DNA of 64,000 nucleotides, taken from NCBI GenBank assembly GCA_023409265.1, contig JAEYHZ010000046.1, positions 62,001 through 126,000 on the forward strand, written 5' to 3'. The notes under the pieces were generated by a model. It was not told where the DNA came from, ran no database searches, and saw nothing but the letters and a program-made list of their open reading frames with translations. Positions 1 through 9,137 of the stretch are shown one piece after another. A program made the translations under genes and the position numbers. Within the stretch, counting starts at the first letter, position 1, and each line of letters begins with the position of its first letter. This DNA is from Bacillota bacterium (lineage in GTDB: Bacteria > Bacillota > Clostridia > Acetivibrionales > DSM-1351).

Positions 1-45
1 TGTTCCGTGAGTAGCTTTTTCCTTTAAAAGTATCTTGGATTTCAA
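1..45 (-). CDS. possible 5' end of a gene leaving the window
   Basis: On the minus strand a TTG codon at 45-43 is preceded by a purine-rich AGAGGT (51-56) at five bases, and the frame stays open for the 15 codons up to the window edge (reads M-K-S-K-I-L-L-K-E-K...). It would be divergent from the GH31 gene. The piece is too short to identify and could be chance; a regulator of the xyloglucan genes would fit the position, but nothing in the sequence shows it. Confidence 0.25.
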   Translation of the reverse strand, partial: MKSKILLKEKATHGT

Positions 46-194
46 AATATACCTCTCTTTCAGTTCTCTTTCAGTCTAAGAGTCTCCAAATCAGCAATAT
101 TGTGTTATTAATCGTTAATTTACTTAAAGATTACTGCTTAAACAATGAATATAATACAATTATATTGGTTAAACAGGATTAAGGCAATATAAGA

Positions 195-240
195 GGCTGG
201 CTTGAAAGACTTCACTTACACTTTGTCTTTCAAGCCAACC
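195..240 (+). promoter_or_regulatory. 16-bp hairpin in the GH31 leader
   Basis: The arms 195-210 and 225-240 pair over 16 positions with one mismatch around a 14-nt loop; the core is GGCTTGAAAGAC / GTCTTTCAAGCC. There is no T-run on either side, so a simple intrinsic terminator is unlikely. The rest of the 370-base gap (46-415) is AT-rich and holds no gene that I can support. It contains TTAATCGTTAA near 111-121, which resembles a LacI-family/CRE half-site arrangement, but this is weak. The hairpin may lie in the 5' leader of the GH31 mRNA. Confidence 0.5.
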
Positions 241-415
241 GATGAATTTATGGCCGCGCGACATATTCAAAGTATAATAGTGTGTTAGTGAAATAAAAAG
301 TGCTATATACTTTGAAAACGCGCATGTCAAATTAACCTCCTTTATTCGACTTATAGCGGATATTGGGGAGAAATTTTCATTACTTTTGGCCGCTGTGCGG
401 CTCATGGAGGTTATT

Positions 416-2488
416 ATGAAATTTACACAGGTTGGAAATCGGTTAATAGGACAATCAGGAGTTGAAACAATCTGGATTGAGCCCTGGGGGGAAAATTCAC
501 TGCGCGTTCGCATGACAAAAGAGGCTGTAATGGATGCCAATGATTGGGCTTTGATAGATAAGCCAAAGGCTGCTGTATCAAAAATAGCAATAGAGGATGT
601 GGAACTGGTAGAACCCTGGATTTCGGAGGCTGAAAAGGAGGAACACACCTTCAGAAGTCAGGCTGCTTCAATTCAAAACGGTGAAATCATTGCATCCTTT
701 AATGCAGAGGGGTGGCTCACTTTTAAAAACAGTGATGGAAAAATACTGACCGAAGAATACTGGCGTGACAGAAACCGTATTGACAGATACTGTGTGCCGC
801 TCCGCGTTGAGGGAAGAGAAATGAAACCTCTCACCGGAACCAGTGACTATACCTTGACTCTGCGCTTTGAAGCTTATGAGGATGAACAGATTTTCGGTAT
901 GGGACAGTATCAGGAAAAAGTTTTAAATAAGAAGGGTGCCACCCTTGAGTTGGCACACCGAAACTGTCAGGCAAGCGTACCTTTTATGTTGTCAAGCCGT
1001 GGCTACGGCTTACTGTGGAACAATCCTGCCATCGGGACTGTAACCTTTGGCACCAACCGCACTGAATGGGTTGCCAAAAGTACCAGGAAAATGGATTATT
1101 TCATAACAGCCGGCAAAACCCCTGCACAGATTGAAGAACAATACGCAGATGCGGTAGGGAAAGCGCCAATGATGCCCGAATACGGAATGGGCTTCTGGCA
1201 GTGCAAGCTCAGGTACCGTACTCAGGAAGAACTCCTCAACGTTGCAAGGGAATACAAACGCAGAGGTATTCCTTTGGATGTAATTGTAATTGACTTCTTC
1301 CATTGGACCAAACAGGGTGACTTTAAATTCGAGCCGAGAGACTGGCCCGATCCGGATGCTATGATTGCTGAATTAAAGGAGATGGGTACCGAACTCATGG
1401 TATCGGTTTGGCCCACAATTGACAGCCGGTCTGAAAACTATGGGCCAATGTCGGGCCAGGGCTACCTGATTTCAGCCGACAGAGGCATGAATATAAATAT
1501 GAACTGGATGGGTGAGACCGTTTTCTTTGATGCAACTCATCCCGGCGCAAGAGACTACGTTTGGCAGGTTTCCAAAAAAAATTACTACGATAAAGGTGTA
1601 CGCATATTCTGGCTGGATGAAGCCGAACCTGAATACGGCCCCTATGATTTTGATCTGTACAGGTATTATCAGGGACCTGCACTCCAGTGCTCAAATATTT
1701 ATCCGGCAATGTATGCAAAGGGGTATTATGATGGTATGACAGCCGAGGGGCAGGAAAATATCTGTAATCTTGTCCGTTCTGCCTGGGCCGGAAGCCAGCG
1801 CTACGGTGCACTTATCTGGTCGGGGGATGTATCCTCCACCTTCAGAGCCATGAGAGAACAGCTGCAGATAGGCCTCAATATGGGTATTGCGGGAATACCA
1901 TGGTGGACAACAGATATAGGCGGCTTTTTGGGCGGATATGTGAAGGATAGGAACTTCCATGAACTATTGCTCCGCTGGTTTGCTTTTGGTGTATTCTCAC
2001 CGGTGTTCCGTCTGCATGGTGAACGTGTACCTCATATTCAGCCAGAACAGGCGGTGATTGACGGGGTTACTCAAATGTTTACGGGCAGTGCAAATGAAAT
2101 ATGGAGCTATGGTGAGGAAAACTATGAAATAATGAAGAACTACATCTTCATGCGTGAAAGGCTACGTCCATATATCCGTGCATGCATGCAGGAGGCTCAT
2201 GAGAAAGGTACACCGGTAATGCGTACCATGTTCTACCAGTTCCCCGAAGATGCACAATGCTGGAATACTGACTCACAGTACATGTTTGGACCTGACATAC
2301 TGGTTGCACCCGTATTTGAACCGGGGCAGAAAAGCCGTGAAGTTTACCTGCCTGCAAATCAGGCCTGGAAAAATGCAAAGACCGGTGAAGTGGTTCAGGG
2401 AGGTCAAACCGTTGTTGTTGAAGCACCAATAAGTGAGATTCCTCTCTTTGTGAGGGCCGAGAAGAATTATCCTATATATCACAATTAG
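416..2488 (+). CDS. GH31 family glycosidase, probable alpha-xylosidase
   Basis: Retaining glycoside hydrolase of family GH31, about 690 residues. The nucleophile motif W-L-D-E-A-E-P-E is visible with Asp401, and the acid/base lies in W-S-G-D-V-S-S-T-F (Asp471). No signal peptide or membrane segment is present, so it should act in the cytoplasm on imported oligosaccharides. The DEAEPE version of the motif and the neighbouring GH74 gene point to removal of alpha-xylosyl groups from xyloglucan fragments; alpha-glucosidase activity cannot be excluded by reading. Start ATG 416 is chosen because TGGAGG (405-410) stands five bases upstream; the frame also extends back to a TTG at 386 that lacks a ribosome site. 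It is followed by a strong hairpin and then GH74 in the same direction, probably one transcript. Confidence 0.85.
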   Translation: MKFTQVGNRLIGQSGVETIWIEPWGENSLRVRMTKEAVMDANDWALIDKPKAAVSKIAIEDVELVEPWISEAEKEEHTFRSQAASIQNGEIIASFNAEGWLTFKNSDGKILTEEYWRDRNRIDRYCVPLRVEGREMKPLTGTSDYTLTLRFEAYEDEQIFGMGQYQEKVLNKKGATLELAHRNCQASVPFMLSSRGYGLLWNNPAIGTVTFGTNRTEWVAKSTRKMDYFITAGKTPAQIEEQYADAVGKAPMMPEYGMGFWQCKLRYRTQEELLNVAREYKRRGIPLDVIVIDFFHWTKQGDFKFEPRDWPDPDAMIAELKEMGTELMVSVWPTIDSRSENYGPMSGQGYLISADRGMNINMNWMGETVFFDATHPGARDYVWQVSKKNYYDKGVRIFWLDEAEPEYGPYDFDLYRYYQGPALQCSNIYPAMYAKGYYDGMTAEGQENICNLVRSAWAGSQRYGALIWSGDVSSTFRAMREQLQIGLNMGIAGIPWWTTDIGGFLGGYVKDRNFHELLLRWFAFGVFSPVFRLHGERVPHIQPEQAVIDGVTQMFTGSANEIWSYGEENYEIMKNYIFMRERLRPYIRACMQEAHEKGTPVMRTMFYQFPEDAQCWNTDSQYMFGPDILVAPVFEPGQKSREVYLPANQAWKNAKTGEVVQGGQTVVVEAPISEIPLFVRAEKNYPIYHN

Positions 2489-2506
2489 TTTGAATAAATA
2501 TGTCAA

Positions 2507-2553
2507 TTTGGAAATATGCAAAGCCAATATACCGGCTTTGCATATTTTCCAAA
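2507..2553 (+). other. long intergenic hairpin between GH31 and GH74
   Basis: Left arm 2507-2525 and right arm 2534-2553 pair over 19 bp with a single bulged A and an 8-nt loop. No U-tract follows (AAACCGGGG), so it looks less like a terminator than like an mRNA-processing or stabilising structure. In cellulolytic clostridia, intergenic stem-loops that set the ratio of upstream to downstream mRNA after cleavage are known for the cip-cel cluster; applying that here is inference. Confidence 0.65.
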
Positions 2554-2614
2554 CCGGGGCCGTTTTGGAGGACTTTAGTCTGAAAACCGGCGTATTTTGG
2601 ACATGGAGGTATAA

Positions 2615-5011
2615 ATGAGAGCTGAAGAATATGTATATAAATCCATATCTGTTCCTGGAGGAGGTTTTGTAACAGGGTTCGTTTTTCATCCGGCAGTACC
2701 GGATATCCTATACTGCAGAACGGATATCGGCGGAACCTACAGGTATGATTTCAAAAATAATTGCTGGATATCACTTATAGATCATGCAACCGATCCTGGG
2801 ATGTGGGAGACCTACCCTCTGTCAATAGCGCTTGATAAGCATAATCCCGGCTTTATTTATACAATGGTGGGACTTTACCCTACTCATAAAATTGCTTTTT
2901 CTGATGACTATGGAACTCACTGGGTATACTTTGAACCGCCGGCAATTGATGATAAAGGTAACACCGCAGCAGTGCACGGAAATGCTCCGGGACGTTCCAC
3001 CGGGGAGAGACTGGTTGTGGACCCAAATGACTCCAATATTCTGTATATGGGAACAATGGAGGACGGCCTGTGGAAAACAGAGGACAGCTGCAGGACCTGG
3101 AAAAGACTTGAAGTTGCTTACCCGGATAAACTCTCTGAAAAGAATATAGCTTTTGTTGAGGTTGACCCTGCAAGCGGAGGATACGGCAGTCCATCCAGAA
3201 GGATTATTGTTGCTGCAAGCGGACAGCAGGGTTCTCCCGGAAACAATATCCGCGGGCAGAGTGTCTATATAAGCAATGACTTTGGAAATACCTTCAAACC
3301 ATTGGAGGGTGAACCTGCTCCTGTTATTGGAGGACCAGACGACTACCCTGGATACGTAGGGCAAAGAGCTGCCTTCCTGGGAAAATACCTGTTTATATCC
3401 TACGCCGCCTACAATGTCGGTTGGTCTAACTGGAACACCTATGGCTGTGATACAGGTAAATGCTATGATGGGGCACTTTATCGCTTTGAGCTGGACAGTG
3501 AAGGAAATGTCAAAGAGGTTCTGGACATAACACCACCAAACATAATCCAGCCCGGTTACAGTGACCCTCAAGCTCCGGGAAGAAGACTCGGATACGGCAT
3601 CAGCGGTATATCTGCAGACCCGCAGCTGCCGGGCTCTTTGATCTGCTCAACAATTACAGCTTCACCCGATACAATTTACCGTTCCAACGATTACGGACTG
3701 ACCTGGAAACCCATAATGTCAGGACTTAAAATTGGTAAAGTAGATTTTAATGTTTCCTACCAAAAGCCGGTGTACAATGGGAATGAATCACTGATTCACT
3801 GGATGTCGGACCTGAAGATAAATCCATTTGACAGTAATATGGCAGTTTTCAACACCGGTGCAGGAATATTCATGACCAGGGATTTAACCAAAGCCGACAC
3901 AGGTGAAGAGGCAACCTGGGCCTGCTGTGACAACGGTGTTGAAGAAACTGTGCATCTGAACATTTATTCGCCACCCGAAGGTAAGGTAAAACTTATTGAT
4001 ATAATCGGGGATTACGGCGGTTTTGTATTTGCTGATCTTGACAGTCCGGCAGAAAACACTTTTGCCAACCACAACAGGGATAGATGGATTACAGCCATGA
4101 ATGCCGATTATCCGGACAGAAAACCGGGTCTGCTTGTTGCTACGCCAAGAGGTAACTGGACAGGAAAGACAAAGGGAGGCATTATTGTATCCCTCGATCA
4201 GGGAACTACCTGGCAACAGCTGAAGGATCCAGCAGGTATTAATGAAGACATTGATATATTAATTCAAGAATTGAAGAGGCCAAATGTTACTTCAGGCTGG
4301 ACAGCAATTTCCGCTGATGGTGAAACCATTCTATGGGTTCTGGGCTTGCCCGTTTATGCATCAAGGCTGGTTTATACCCGCAATATGGGAGCGACCTGGG
4401 GTAAATCTAAAATTTATGAGATTGAGGGTAATTTGCTTGATGGTTATAATTTGCAGTTTAAAGTGATGTCTGACAGAGTTAATCCCGACATTTTCTACGG
4501 TTTTAGTGAAACCCACGAGGGAGCAGGTTTTTACGCGAGTCTTGACAGGGGGGAAACCTTCCGGCAATTAAGAGCACCTGAAGGTTTCCCGGAGGTAAAC
4601 CTTGCAGGGATCGACAGTGAGCAGCATTTCGAAATCCGTGTCGAGTCCGGCAGGGAGGGGGTTATCTGGATGGCTATGCAGCAGGCCGGACTCTGGAGGA
4701 TTGCCTATAATACAGGCAGCAATAGCTTCTCAGGGAAACGGGTTTCTGCAGAAGGTGATTCCATAAAGAGAATAGGACTGGGAAAACCGGCGGAAGGAAG
4801 TGAAGTAAAAACACTCTTTACAAGCGGAACAATACAGGGTCAATATGGCTTTTACAGATCCCATAACGGAGGTGCCAACTGGATTCGAATAAATGATGAC
4901 AGACATCAATACGGAGATATCCGATCCATATCCGGAGATCCCAGGGTTTTTGGACGTATTTATGTGGCAACGGGCACCAGAGGGTTGGTATACGGGGACA
5001 TAAAGAGGTAA
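2615..5011 (+). CDS. GH74 family xyloglucanase-like protein without signal peptide
   Basis: 798 residues, the length of a bare GH74 double seven-bladed propeller. The N-terminus carries the family signature G-G-G-F-V-T-G followed by R-T-D-I-G-G, whose Asp37 matches the first catalytic aspartate of GH74 enzymes; the second lies in G-D-Y-G-G-F (Asp466). Family members hydrolyse the beta-1,4-glucan backbone of xyloglucan or xyloglucan oligosaccharides. Unlike the secreted cellulosomal GH74 enzymes there is no signal peptide, no dockerin and no carbohydrate-binding module, so this copy appears cytoplasmic and would act on imported oligosaccharides together with the GH31 enzyme just upstream. ATG 2615 follows GGAGG at five bases. 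Several repeats of the S-x-D-x-G-x-x-W type (propeller blades) run through the chain. Confidence 0.88.
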   Translation: MRAEEYVYKSISVPGGGFVTGFVFHPAVPDILYCRTDIGGTYRYDFKNNCWISLIDHATDPGMWETYPLSIALDKHNPGFIYTMVGLYPTHKIAFSDDYGTHWVYFEPPAIDDKGNTAAVHGNAPGRSTGERLVVDPNDSNILYMGTMEDGLWKTEDSCRTWKRLEVAYPDKLSEKNIAFVEVDPASGGYGSPSRRIIVAASGQQGSPGNNIRGQSVYISNDFGNTFKPLEGEPAPVIGGPDDYPGYVGQRAAFLGKYLFISYAAYNVGWSNWNTYGCDTGKCYDGALYRFELDSEGNVKEVLDITPPNIIQPGYSDPQAPGRRLGYGISGISADPQLPGSLICSTITASPDTIYRSNDYGLTWKPIMSGLKIGKVDFNVSYQKPVYNGNESLIHWMSDLKINPFDSNMAVFNTGAGIFMTRDLTKADTGEEATWACCDNGVEETVHLNIYSPPEGKVKLIDIIGDYGGFVFADLDSPAENTFANHNRDRWITAMNADYPDRKPGLLVATPRGNWTGKTKGGIIVSLDQGTTWQQLKDPAGINEDIDILIQELKRPNVTSGWTAISADGETILWVLGLPVYASRLVYTRNMGATWGKSKIYEIEGNLLDGYNLQFKVMSDRVNPDIFYGFSETHEGAGFYASLDRGETFRQLRAPEGFPEVNLAGIDSEQHFEIRVESGREGVIWMAMQQAGLWRIAYNTGSNSFSGKRVSAEGDSIKRIGLGKPAEGSEVKTLFTSGTIQGQYGFYRSHNGGANWIRINDDRHQYGDIRSISGDPRVFGRIYVATGTRGLVYGDIKR

Positions 5012-5157
5012 AAGCTCGCTTCTACTTCAGAATTAAACTGTTCAGTTGTTTTTTTATGAGCCTGTATCCGGGTGTCTATATTTGACTGGAAATCCATAAA
5101 GTGTATAATGGTTTTATAGTGTTATGAAACAGTATTAAAAAAACAGGAGGGATCTCT

Positions 5158-5913
5158 ATGGTAACATGTAAAAATCTTTTTGAAAACAAAAACCTTGAAA
5201 TAGTAGAAAGTAAAGGAGATGTAAAGGTTCTGGAGTATAAGAGGGATATAAGTGTAACTGCTGCAAATGCCATGAATGCTTATTATTCCGCTGAAATGAA
5301 TGTCAGGAAGAGACAGGTTCTTATCGAACTAAACAACACTGCTTATACCATCAGCGCGGGAGCCATGCAGTGGACCTCCGGCGCTGTAAGCATGGCTGCG
5401 GATGTAAAAGGTCTTGGCGATTTGCTGGGTAAGGCTCTTTCATCCAAAGTGACTAAAGAATCTGCTATAAAGCCGAAGTACCAGGGAAGTGGGCTTTTAA
5501 TGCTGGAACCTACATATAGACATATTCTGCTTGAAGAGGTATCCGAATGGGGAGGACTTGTACTGGATGACGGTCTTTTTCTTGCATGTGAGTCAAGAGT
5601 GCAGCAAACTGTTGTAGCCAGATCAAATCTCTCTTCTGCTGTGTTGGGAAAAGAGGGACTGTTCAATCTGTGCTTAAGGGGTGCCGGAGTTGCGGCACTG
5701 GAAAGTCCGGTTCCAAGGGATGAGCTTATTGAATTTGTGCTTCAGAACGATGAAGTCAGAATTGACGGAAATTATGCCATAGCCTGGTCGGATACTCTTG
5801 ACTTCAGAGTTGAAAAGTCAAGTAAAAGCCTGCTTGGATCAGCCGTTTCAGGCGAAGGCTTTGTAAATGTTTATCGTGGTACCGGAAGAATACTTATGGC
5901 GCCGGTAGGCTAA
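5158..5913 (+). CDS. AIM24 family protein
   Basis: 251-residue protein of the AIM24/TIGR00266 (old DUF124) family, recognised from the beta-rich body and the stretches Y-x-I-S-A-G-A-M-Q-W, G-x-G-L-L-M-L-E-P and the C-terminal V-Y-R-G-T-G-R-I-L-M-A-P. The family folds as a TRAP-like beta-prism; its molecular role in bacteria is not settled. No signal peptide or membrane segment. ATG 5158 follows AGGAGGG. It stands alone between the GH74 gene and a perfect 15-bp hairpin, so it is likely monocistronic. Confidence 0.8.
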   Translation: MVTCKNLFENKNLEIVESKGDVKVLEYKRDISVTAANAMNAYYSAEMNVRKRQVLIELNNTAYTISAGAMQWTSGAVSMAADVKGLGDLLGKALSSKVTKESAIKPKYQGSGLLMLEPTYRHILLEEVSEWGGLVLDDGLFLACESRVQQTVVARSNLSSAVLGKEGLFNLCLRGAGVAALESPVPRDELIEFVLQNDEVRIDGNYAIAWSDTLDFRVEKSSKSLLGSAVSGEGFVNVYRGTGRILMAPVG

Positions 5914-5950
5914 CTTATAAACGAATTATGCTTGGAGGGCAGGTTCAATT

Positions 5951-6000
5951 TACTTGGCCAAACAGTTCAGACTTATTTGTCTGCCCTGTTTGGCCAAGTA
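5951..6000 (+). terminator. 15-bp perfect hairpin after the AIM24 gene
   Basis: Arms 5951-5965 and 5986-6000 (TACTTGGCCAAACAG and its complement) pair perfectly; the 20-nt loop holds a second 5-bp stem (CAGAC / GTCTG). Downstream bases are T-rich but there is no clean T-run. It lies between convergent genes and could end transcription from either side. Confidence 0.6.
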
Positions 6001-6089
6001 TTGACATTTTGTATGCTATTGGAAGTTGGTCAGGTTATTGAAGGGTCACACTTTGGTATTTGATTGTACTGACCGGCTGACATATGAAA

Positions 6090-6644
6090 TTACAGTTCAT
6101 TTATTGGTTTGCATAATATTTCATTGATTTTAAGTTTGGATAAATTTCTTGTTGAAGCAGCCTGTATCACCATGGCCGTGTCTGACCCCTTACCGGTACC
6201 TGCAATAGCTATTACTTTTTCACCGGCATCAAGAAGACCTGCATCTGAGGCCATCAGCACAATTTCATAACAAACTTTAACACCCTCGGAAAAACACCGT
6301 AAAAAGTTTGCTATAATGCCGGGAACGTTTGAGCCAAACAGTTTTTCGGTATGAAAGAGCATTGTCCCAAAGTGAACTTCATGTCCGAATTCTCTTAACT
6401 CCTTAATCAATTCAGGATCAAAGGCATTACCAACTCTCGAAAAATCAAACTGGTGCGGTATTACGATCAGTTTAATGCCTTTATCTTTAAAATAGTTCAT
6501 TGCCTTTGCTGCTGTAATGCCGGTGGTAGAAGCCAGAACAACTTTGTTAATCGCTGATCCCCTCAATCTCTCCTCAACCAGCTTAAAGGTTTTTTCAGTA
6601 TTATCATCTCGGGCCGACTCAAAATAGTTAATTTTACTTTCCAT
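6090..6644 (-). CDS. pyruvate kinase alpha/beta (C-terminal) domain protein
   Basis: About 184 residues corresponding only to the C-terminal alpha/beta domain of pyruvate kinase, without the catalytic barrel (COG1751-type stand-alone domain). Visible features are V-V-L-A-S-T-T-G-x-T-A near residue 40 and V-I-A-I-A-G-T-G-K-G-S-D-T-A near residue 145, the phosphate-binding type loop of this fold. Function in the cell is not known; a small-molecule or phosphate-sensing role is only a guess. ATG 6644 is chosen because GAGG lies five bases upstream; a GTG two codons earlier would overlap the ribosome site. Separated by 86 bases from the next gene in the same direction. Confidence 0.75.
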   Translation of the reverse strand: MESKINYFESARDDNTEKTFKLVEERLRGSAINKVVLASTTGITAAKAMNYFKDKGIKLIVIPHQFDFSRVGNAFDPELIKELREFGHEVHFGTMLFHTEKLFGSNVPGIIANFLRCFSEGVKVCYEIVLMASDAGLLDAGEKVIAIAGTGKGSDTAMVIQAASTRNLSKLKINEILCKPINEL

Positions 6645-6730
6645 ATGCACCTCAGGATATAAATTTATTTTTATTTAATTTTAGTTCTTTTATATAATTT
6701 TATTTCCATGAATTAATTCCGCGTTAGTTT

Positions 6731-7249
6731 TTACCATACACTTGAATTGTGTATTTTGCTTTCATTAAATCTGTCAGCAGGTTCAGGAGTCTCTGCCGGA
6801 TGACCCGCAGCTATAAGTGAAAAGGGTATGATGTGTTGAGGAAGTTCTAAAAGCTTTCGTATTGTATCAGAATCATCCCCGCCTCTGGGATTTATACCCT
6901 GCCAGACAGTACCCAGGCCTGATTCTGTTGCTGCAAGCAGAAGGTTTTGTGTTGCAGCGGCACAGTCCTGTTCCCAATAGAATTCCAGTGTTGCCGCTCC
7001 GGGTTCTCCGCAGACTAGAATTGCCAGAGGGGCACTTTTGAGATTATTAAACCCCCCATGAATCTCAGACAGCTGATTTAATATGACTCTATCCCGGATG
7101 ACAACAAAATGCCAGGGCTGCTGGTTACAAGCTGAAGGAGCACTCATAGCCGCCCGCAAAAGCTTGTTAATCAATTCATTTGAAACTTCACGATTTTGAT
7201 ATTTTCTGATACTCCTTCTTTTAAAAATAATGCTTAAATCTTTTTCCAT
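6731..7249 (-). CDS. nitroreductase family protein
   Basis: 172 residues, the usual length for a small FMN-dependent nitroreductase. The N-terminal I-F-K-R-R-S-I-R-K-Y is the family FMN-binding signature, followed by A-P-S-A-C-N-Q-Q-P-W-H-F, and G-L-G-T-V-W-Q-G near residue 115. Such enzymes use NAD(P)H and FMN to reduce nitro groups, quinones or flavins; the physiological substrate cannot be read. ATG 7249 lies eight bases after AAGGAG; a GTG at 7258 is too close to it. The gene is divergent from an HxlR-type regulator, the classical arrangement for an inducible redox enzyme. Confidence 0.85.
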   Translation of the reverse strand: MEKDLSIIFKRRSIRKYQNREVSNELINKLLRAAMSAPSACNQQPWHFVVIRDRVILNQLSEIHGGFNNLKSAPLAILVCGEPGAATLEFYWEQDCAAATQNLLLAATESGLGTVWQGINPRGGDDSDTIRKLLELPQHIIPFSLIAAGHPAETPEPADRFNESKIHNSSVW

Positions 7250-7307
7250 ATCTTCCACTCCTTGCGTCTTTATGATATAAATTTAGTATATAAAGATTTT
7301 TGTAGCA

Positions 7308-7327
7308 AGTACGCACTTTTTTGTACT
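7308..7327. promoter_or_regulatory. candidate HxlR operator
   Basis: Inverted repeat AGTAC-N10-GTACT in the 120-base space between the divergent nitroreductase and HxlR genes. GTAC-type inverted repeats are typical of HxlR-family operators, and the position would let one site control both directions. Proposed from position and symmetry only. Confidence 0.35.
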
Positions 7328-7369
7328 ATAGTCTCAAAAAAGTAACTAAAGTAAATGAGGAGGATAAGA

Positions 7370-7717
7370 GTGATTACATATAAAAATAAAAAATTTAACT
7401 GCCATATGGAAATGACTATGGACCTGATAGGCGGAAAATGGAAAGTACTGATACTATGGCATTTATCCTCCGGCATCCTCCGTTTCAACGAACTGAAAAG
7501 GATATTCCCCGAGGTATCACAAAAAATGCTGACACAACAGCTGAGAGATTTGGAGGAGAACGGATTAATCAACAGAACGGTATATCCACAGGTACCTCCA
7601 AAAGTTGAATATTCCCTGACTGAGATTGGCAGGAGCCTCGTACCCATATTACAAGAAATGAACAAATGGGGTACAAATTTTGCAAATGAGAATTGTGTCT
7701 GCACATTGGATGCTTAA
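7370..7717 (+). CDS. HxlR family transcriptional regulator
   Basis: 115-residue winged-helix protein. The HxlR/DUF24 pattern is clear: M-D-L-I-G-G-K-W-K-V-L-I-L-W-H-L, R-F-N-E-L-K-R, S-Q-K-M-L-T-Q-Q-L-R-D-L-E-E-N-G-L and Y-S-L-T-E-I-G-R-S-L. Start GTG 7370 is preferred because AGGAGG (7358-7363) stands six bases upstream; the ATG at 7355 would include the ribosome site in the coding region. Regulators of this family often sense electrophiles or redox changes through cysteines; here one Cys stands near the N-terminus and two at the C-terminal end. Divergent from the nitroreductase, which is the probable target. Confidence 0.88.
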   Translation: MITYKNKKFNCHMEMTMDLIGGKWKVLILWHLSSGILRFNELKRIFPEVSQKMLTQQLRDLEENGLINRTVYPQVPPKVEYSLTEIGRSLVPILQEMNKWGTNFANENCVCTLDA

Positions 7718-7908
7718 TTAACTCCTCAAGGGTAAAAAGGCAGAGGCAGAAACATTTATATAGCAACTAAACCAGTAGATTCTTTAGCAGTAACATTTAT
7801 AAAGCAAATAAACCAACATATTTTTTATGAAATTAAGAAGACCATCATGCTCAAAGAAGTGACAAAGTTAAAAAACAGATTTTGAATAAAATTTATAGGA
7901 GGGTATAC

Positions 7909-8859
7909 ATGAGAAAAGTAATTCACCAGCATATTAGAGATAACAGAGATATGGGAACATTTCTTGACAACTTTAACCTGGGCAGTGAAGGTGTAATAAT
8001 AAAACCCAACTGGACAACAGGTGACTACGGATTTTACACCGATGTGGAATCCCTTGAGCCGCTGCTGGCTTCCATAGAGGGCAGGAAGTATATAATAGAA
8101 AGCTATATGTACGGTAGGACGGACAATACCATAAAGATTGATTCCGACAACGGCCGGGAGCACTGGGAATGGCTGAAGGAGCAGGACAAAAAGTTCCTGG
8201 AAGCCAGCGGTATGGGTGAGCTTCTTGCAAAATACAATGCAGAGTATATAAATATTACTGAGGAATGGTGGTCGGGCAGGTCGGTTCCAGACCATGTCAT
8301 ACAAAAGATTGTTGAAGATAAATATAAACCCGTTCACCATAAGGAACTCTATGGAACCGTTCCGGAGAAGCTTTTTAAATTAAGGAATTTGCCGCTGATA
8401 AGCTATTCCAAGATCAAATATAATTTGCCTGTGGTCTCAAATTTCTCTTCGCTGGCAATGAAGAATTTATTTGGTTTGATACCTATTCCAAACAGAGAAT
8501 TTTATCATGGAAGTGATTTTGACACAGGTCTATCAAGAAGTATAGTAGATATTATTACTGTATACAAAGCTTTGTTCAGGGTTGTCGGCATGTGTGAAGG
8601 AATATATCATGTTCCGGTTACACGGGAAGAGGGCTGCAACACATATAAAATGCTCTGGACAGACTATGATGTAATTGAGAATCTGGGTATTATTTTAGGA
8701 AGCGAGGATATAGTCACTCTTGATGCTTATGTTAACAAACTCATCGGTATTGATCCAAATGTAAGGTCAATCTTGAAAATCGGGGAAGAAGTATTCGGCA
8801 ACTGGGACAGAAACGAGCTCTCATTTATAACAGAGGAAATGATCCAACCATTTAAGTAA
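7909..8859 (+). CDS. DUF362 domain protein
   Basis: 316 residues. The N-terminal V-I-I-K-P-N-W and the middle segment F-S-S-L-A-M-K-N-L-F-G-L-I-P are characteristic of DUF362 proteins, many of which occur beside iron-sulfur proteins. No CxxC ferredoxin motif is present in this one, so it is a bare DUF362 domain of unknown function. ATG 7909 follows AGGAGG at six bases; the frame extends nine codons upstream without a ribosome site. Monocistronic, with a hairpin 75 bases downstream. Confidence 0.72.
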   Translation: MRKVIHQHIRDNRDMGTFLDNFNLGSEGVIIKPNWTTGDYGFYTDVESLEPLLASIEGRKYIIESYMYGRTDNTIKIDSDNGREHWEWLKEQDKKFLEASGMGELLAKYNAEYINITEEWWSGRSVPDHVIQKIVEDKYKPVHHKELYGTVPEKLFKLRNLPLISYSKIKYNLPVVSNFSSLAMKNLFGLIPIPNREFYHGSDFDTGLSRSIVDIITVYKALFRVVGMCEGIYHVPVTREEGCNTYKMLWTDYDVIENLGIILGSEDIVTLDAYVNKLIGIDPNVRSILKIGEEVFGNWDRNELSFITEEMIQPFK

Positions 8860-8933
8860 TTGGGCCATTTAAAAGGATATTGACGGACTGAAAAGTTCTA
8901 GCTGGATAATATTTAAATATGTGAAAGTAAGAT

Positions 8934-8972
8934 TCAAAAGGACTGGAACCCATGTGGTTCAAGTCCTTTTGA
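8934..8972 (+). terminator. hairpin after DUF362 gene
   Basis: Arms 8934-8949 and 8957-8972 pair over 16 positions with one mismatch (TCAAAAGGACTGGAAC). Followed by TCTTTG, a poor T-run; a probable terminator before the ECF sigma gene. Confidence 0.6.
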
Positions 8973-9137
8973 TCTTTGCAGGCAACTTAGGAAGATACTG
9001 TTAATCACACCATGTACCTGAAACTATTTAATCTATATGGAAACGTTTTTATATTTTGACTGCATTTATACAAAATAAATTTTAATCTGAAACTTTTTTC
9101 CGGCATTCTTTGTATTGATAGGCAAGGGAGGTTGAAT

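Noticed and set aside
169..648. 159-codon minus-strand frame over the GH31 start
   Set aside because: Overlaps a well-supported enzyme and its leader, no ribosome site, no recognisable protein.
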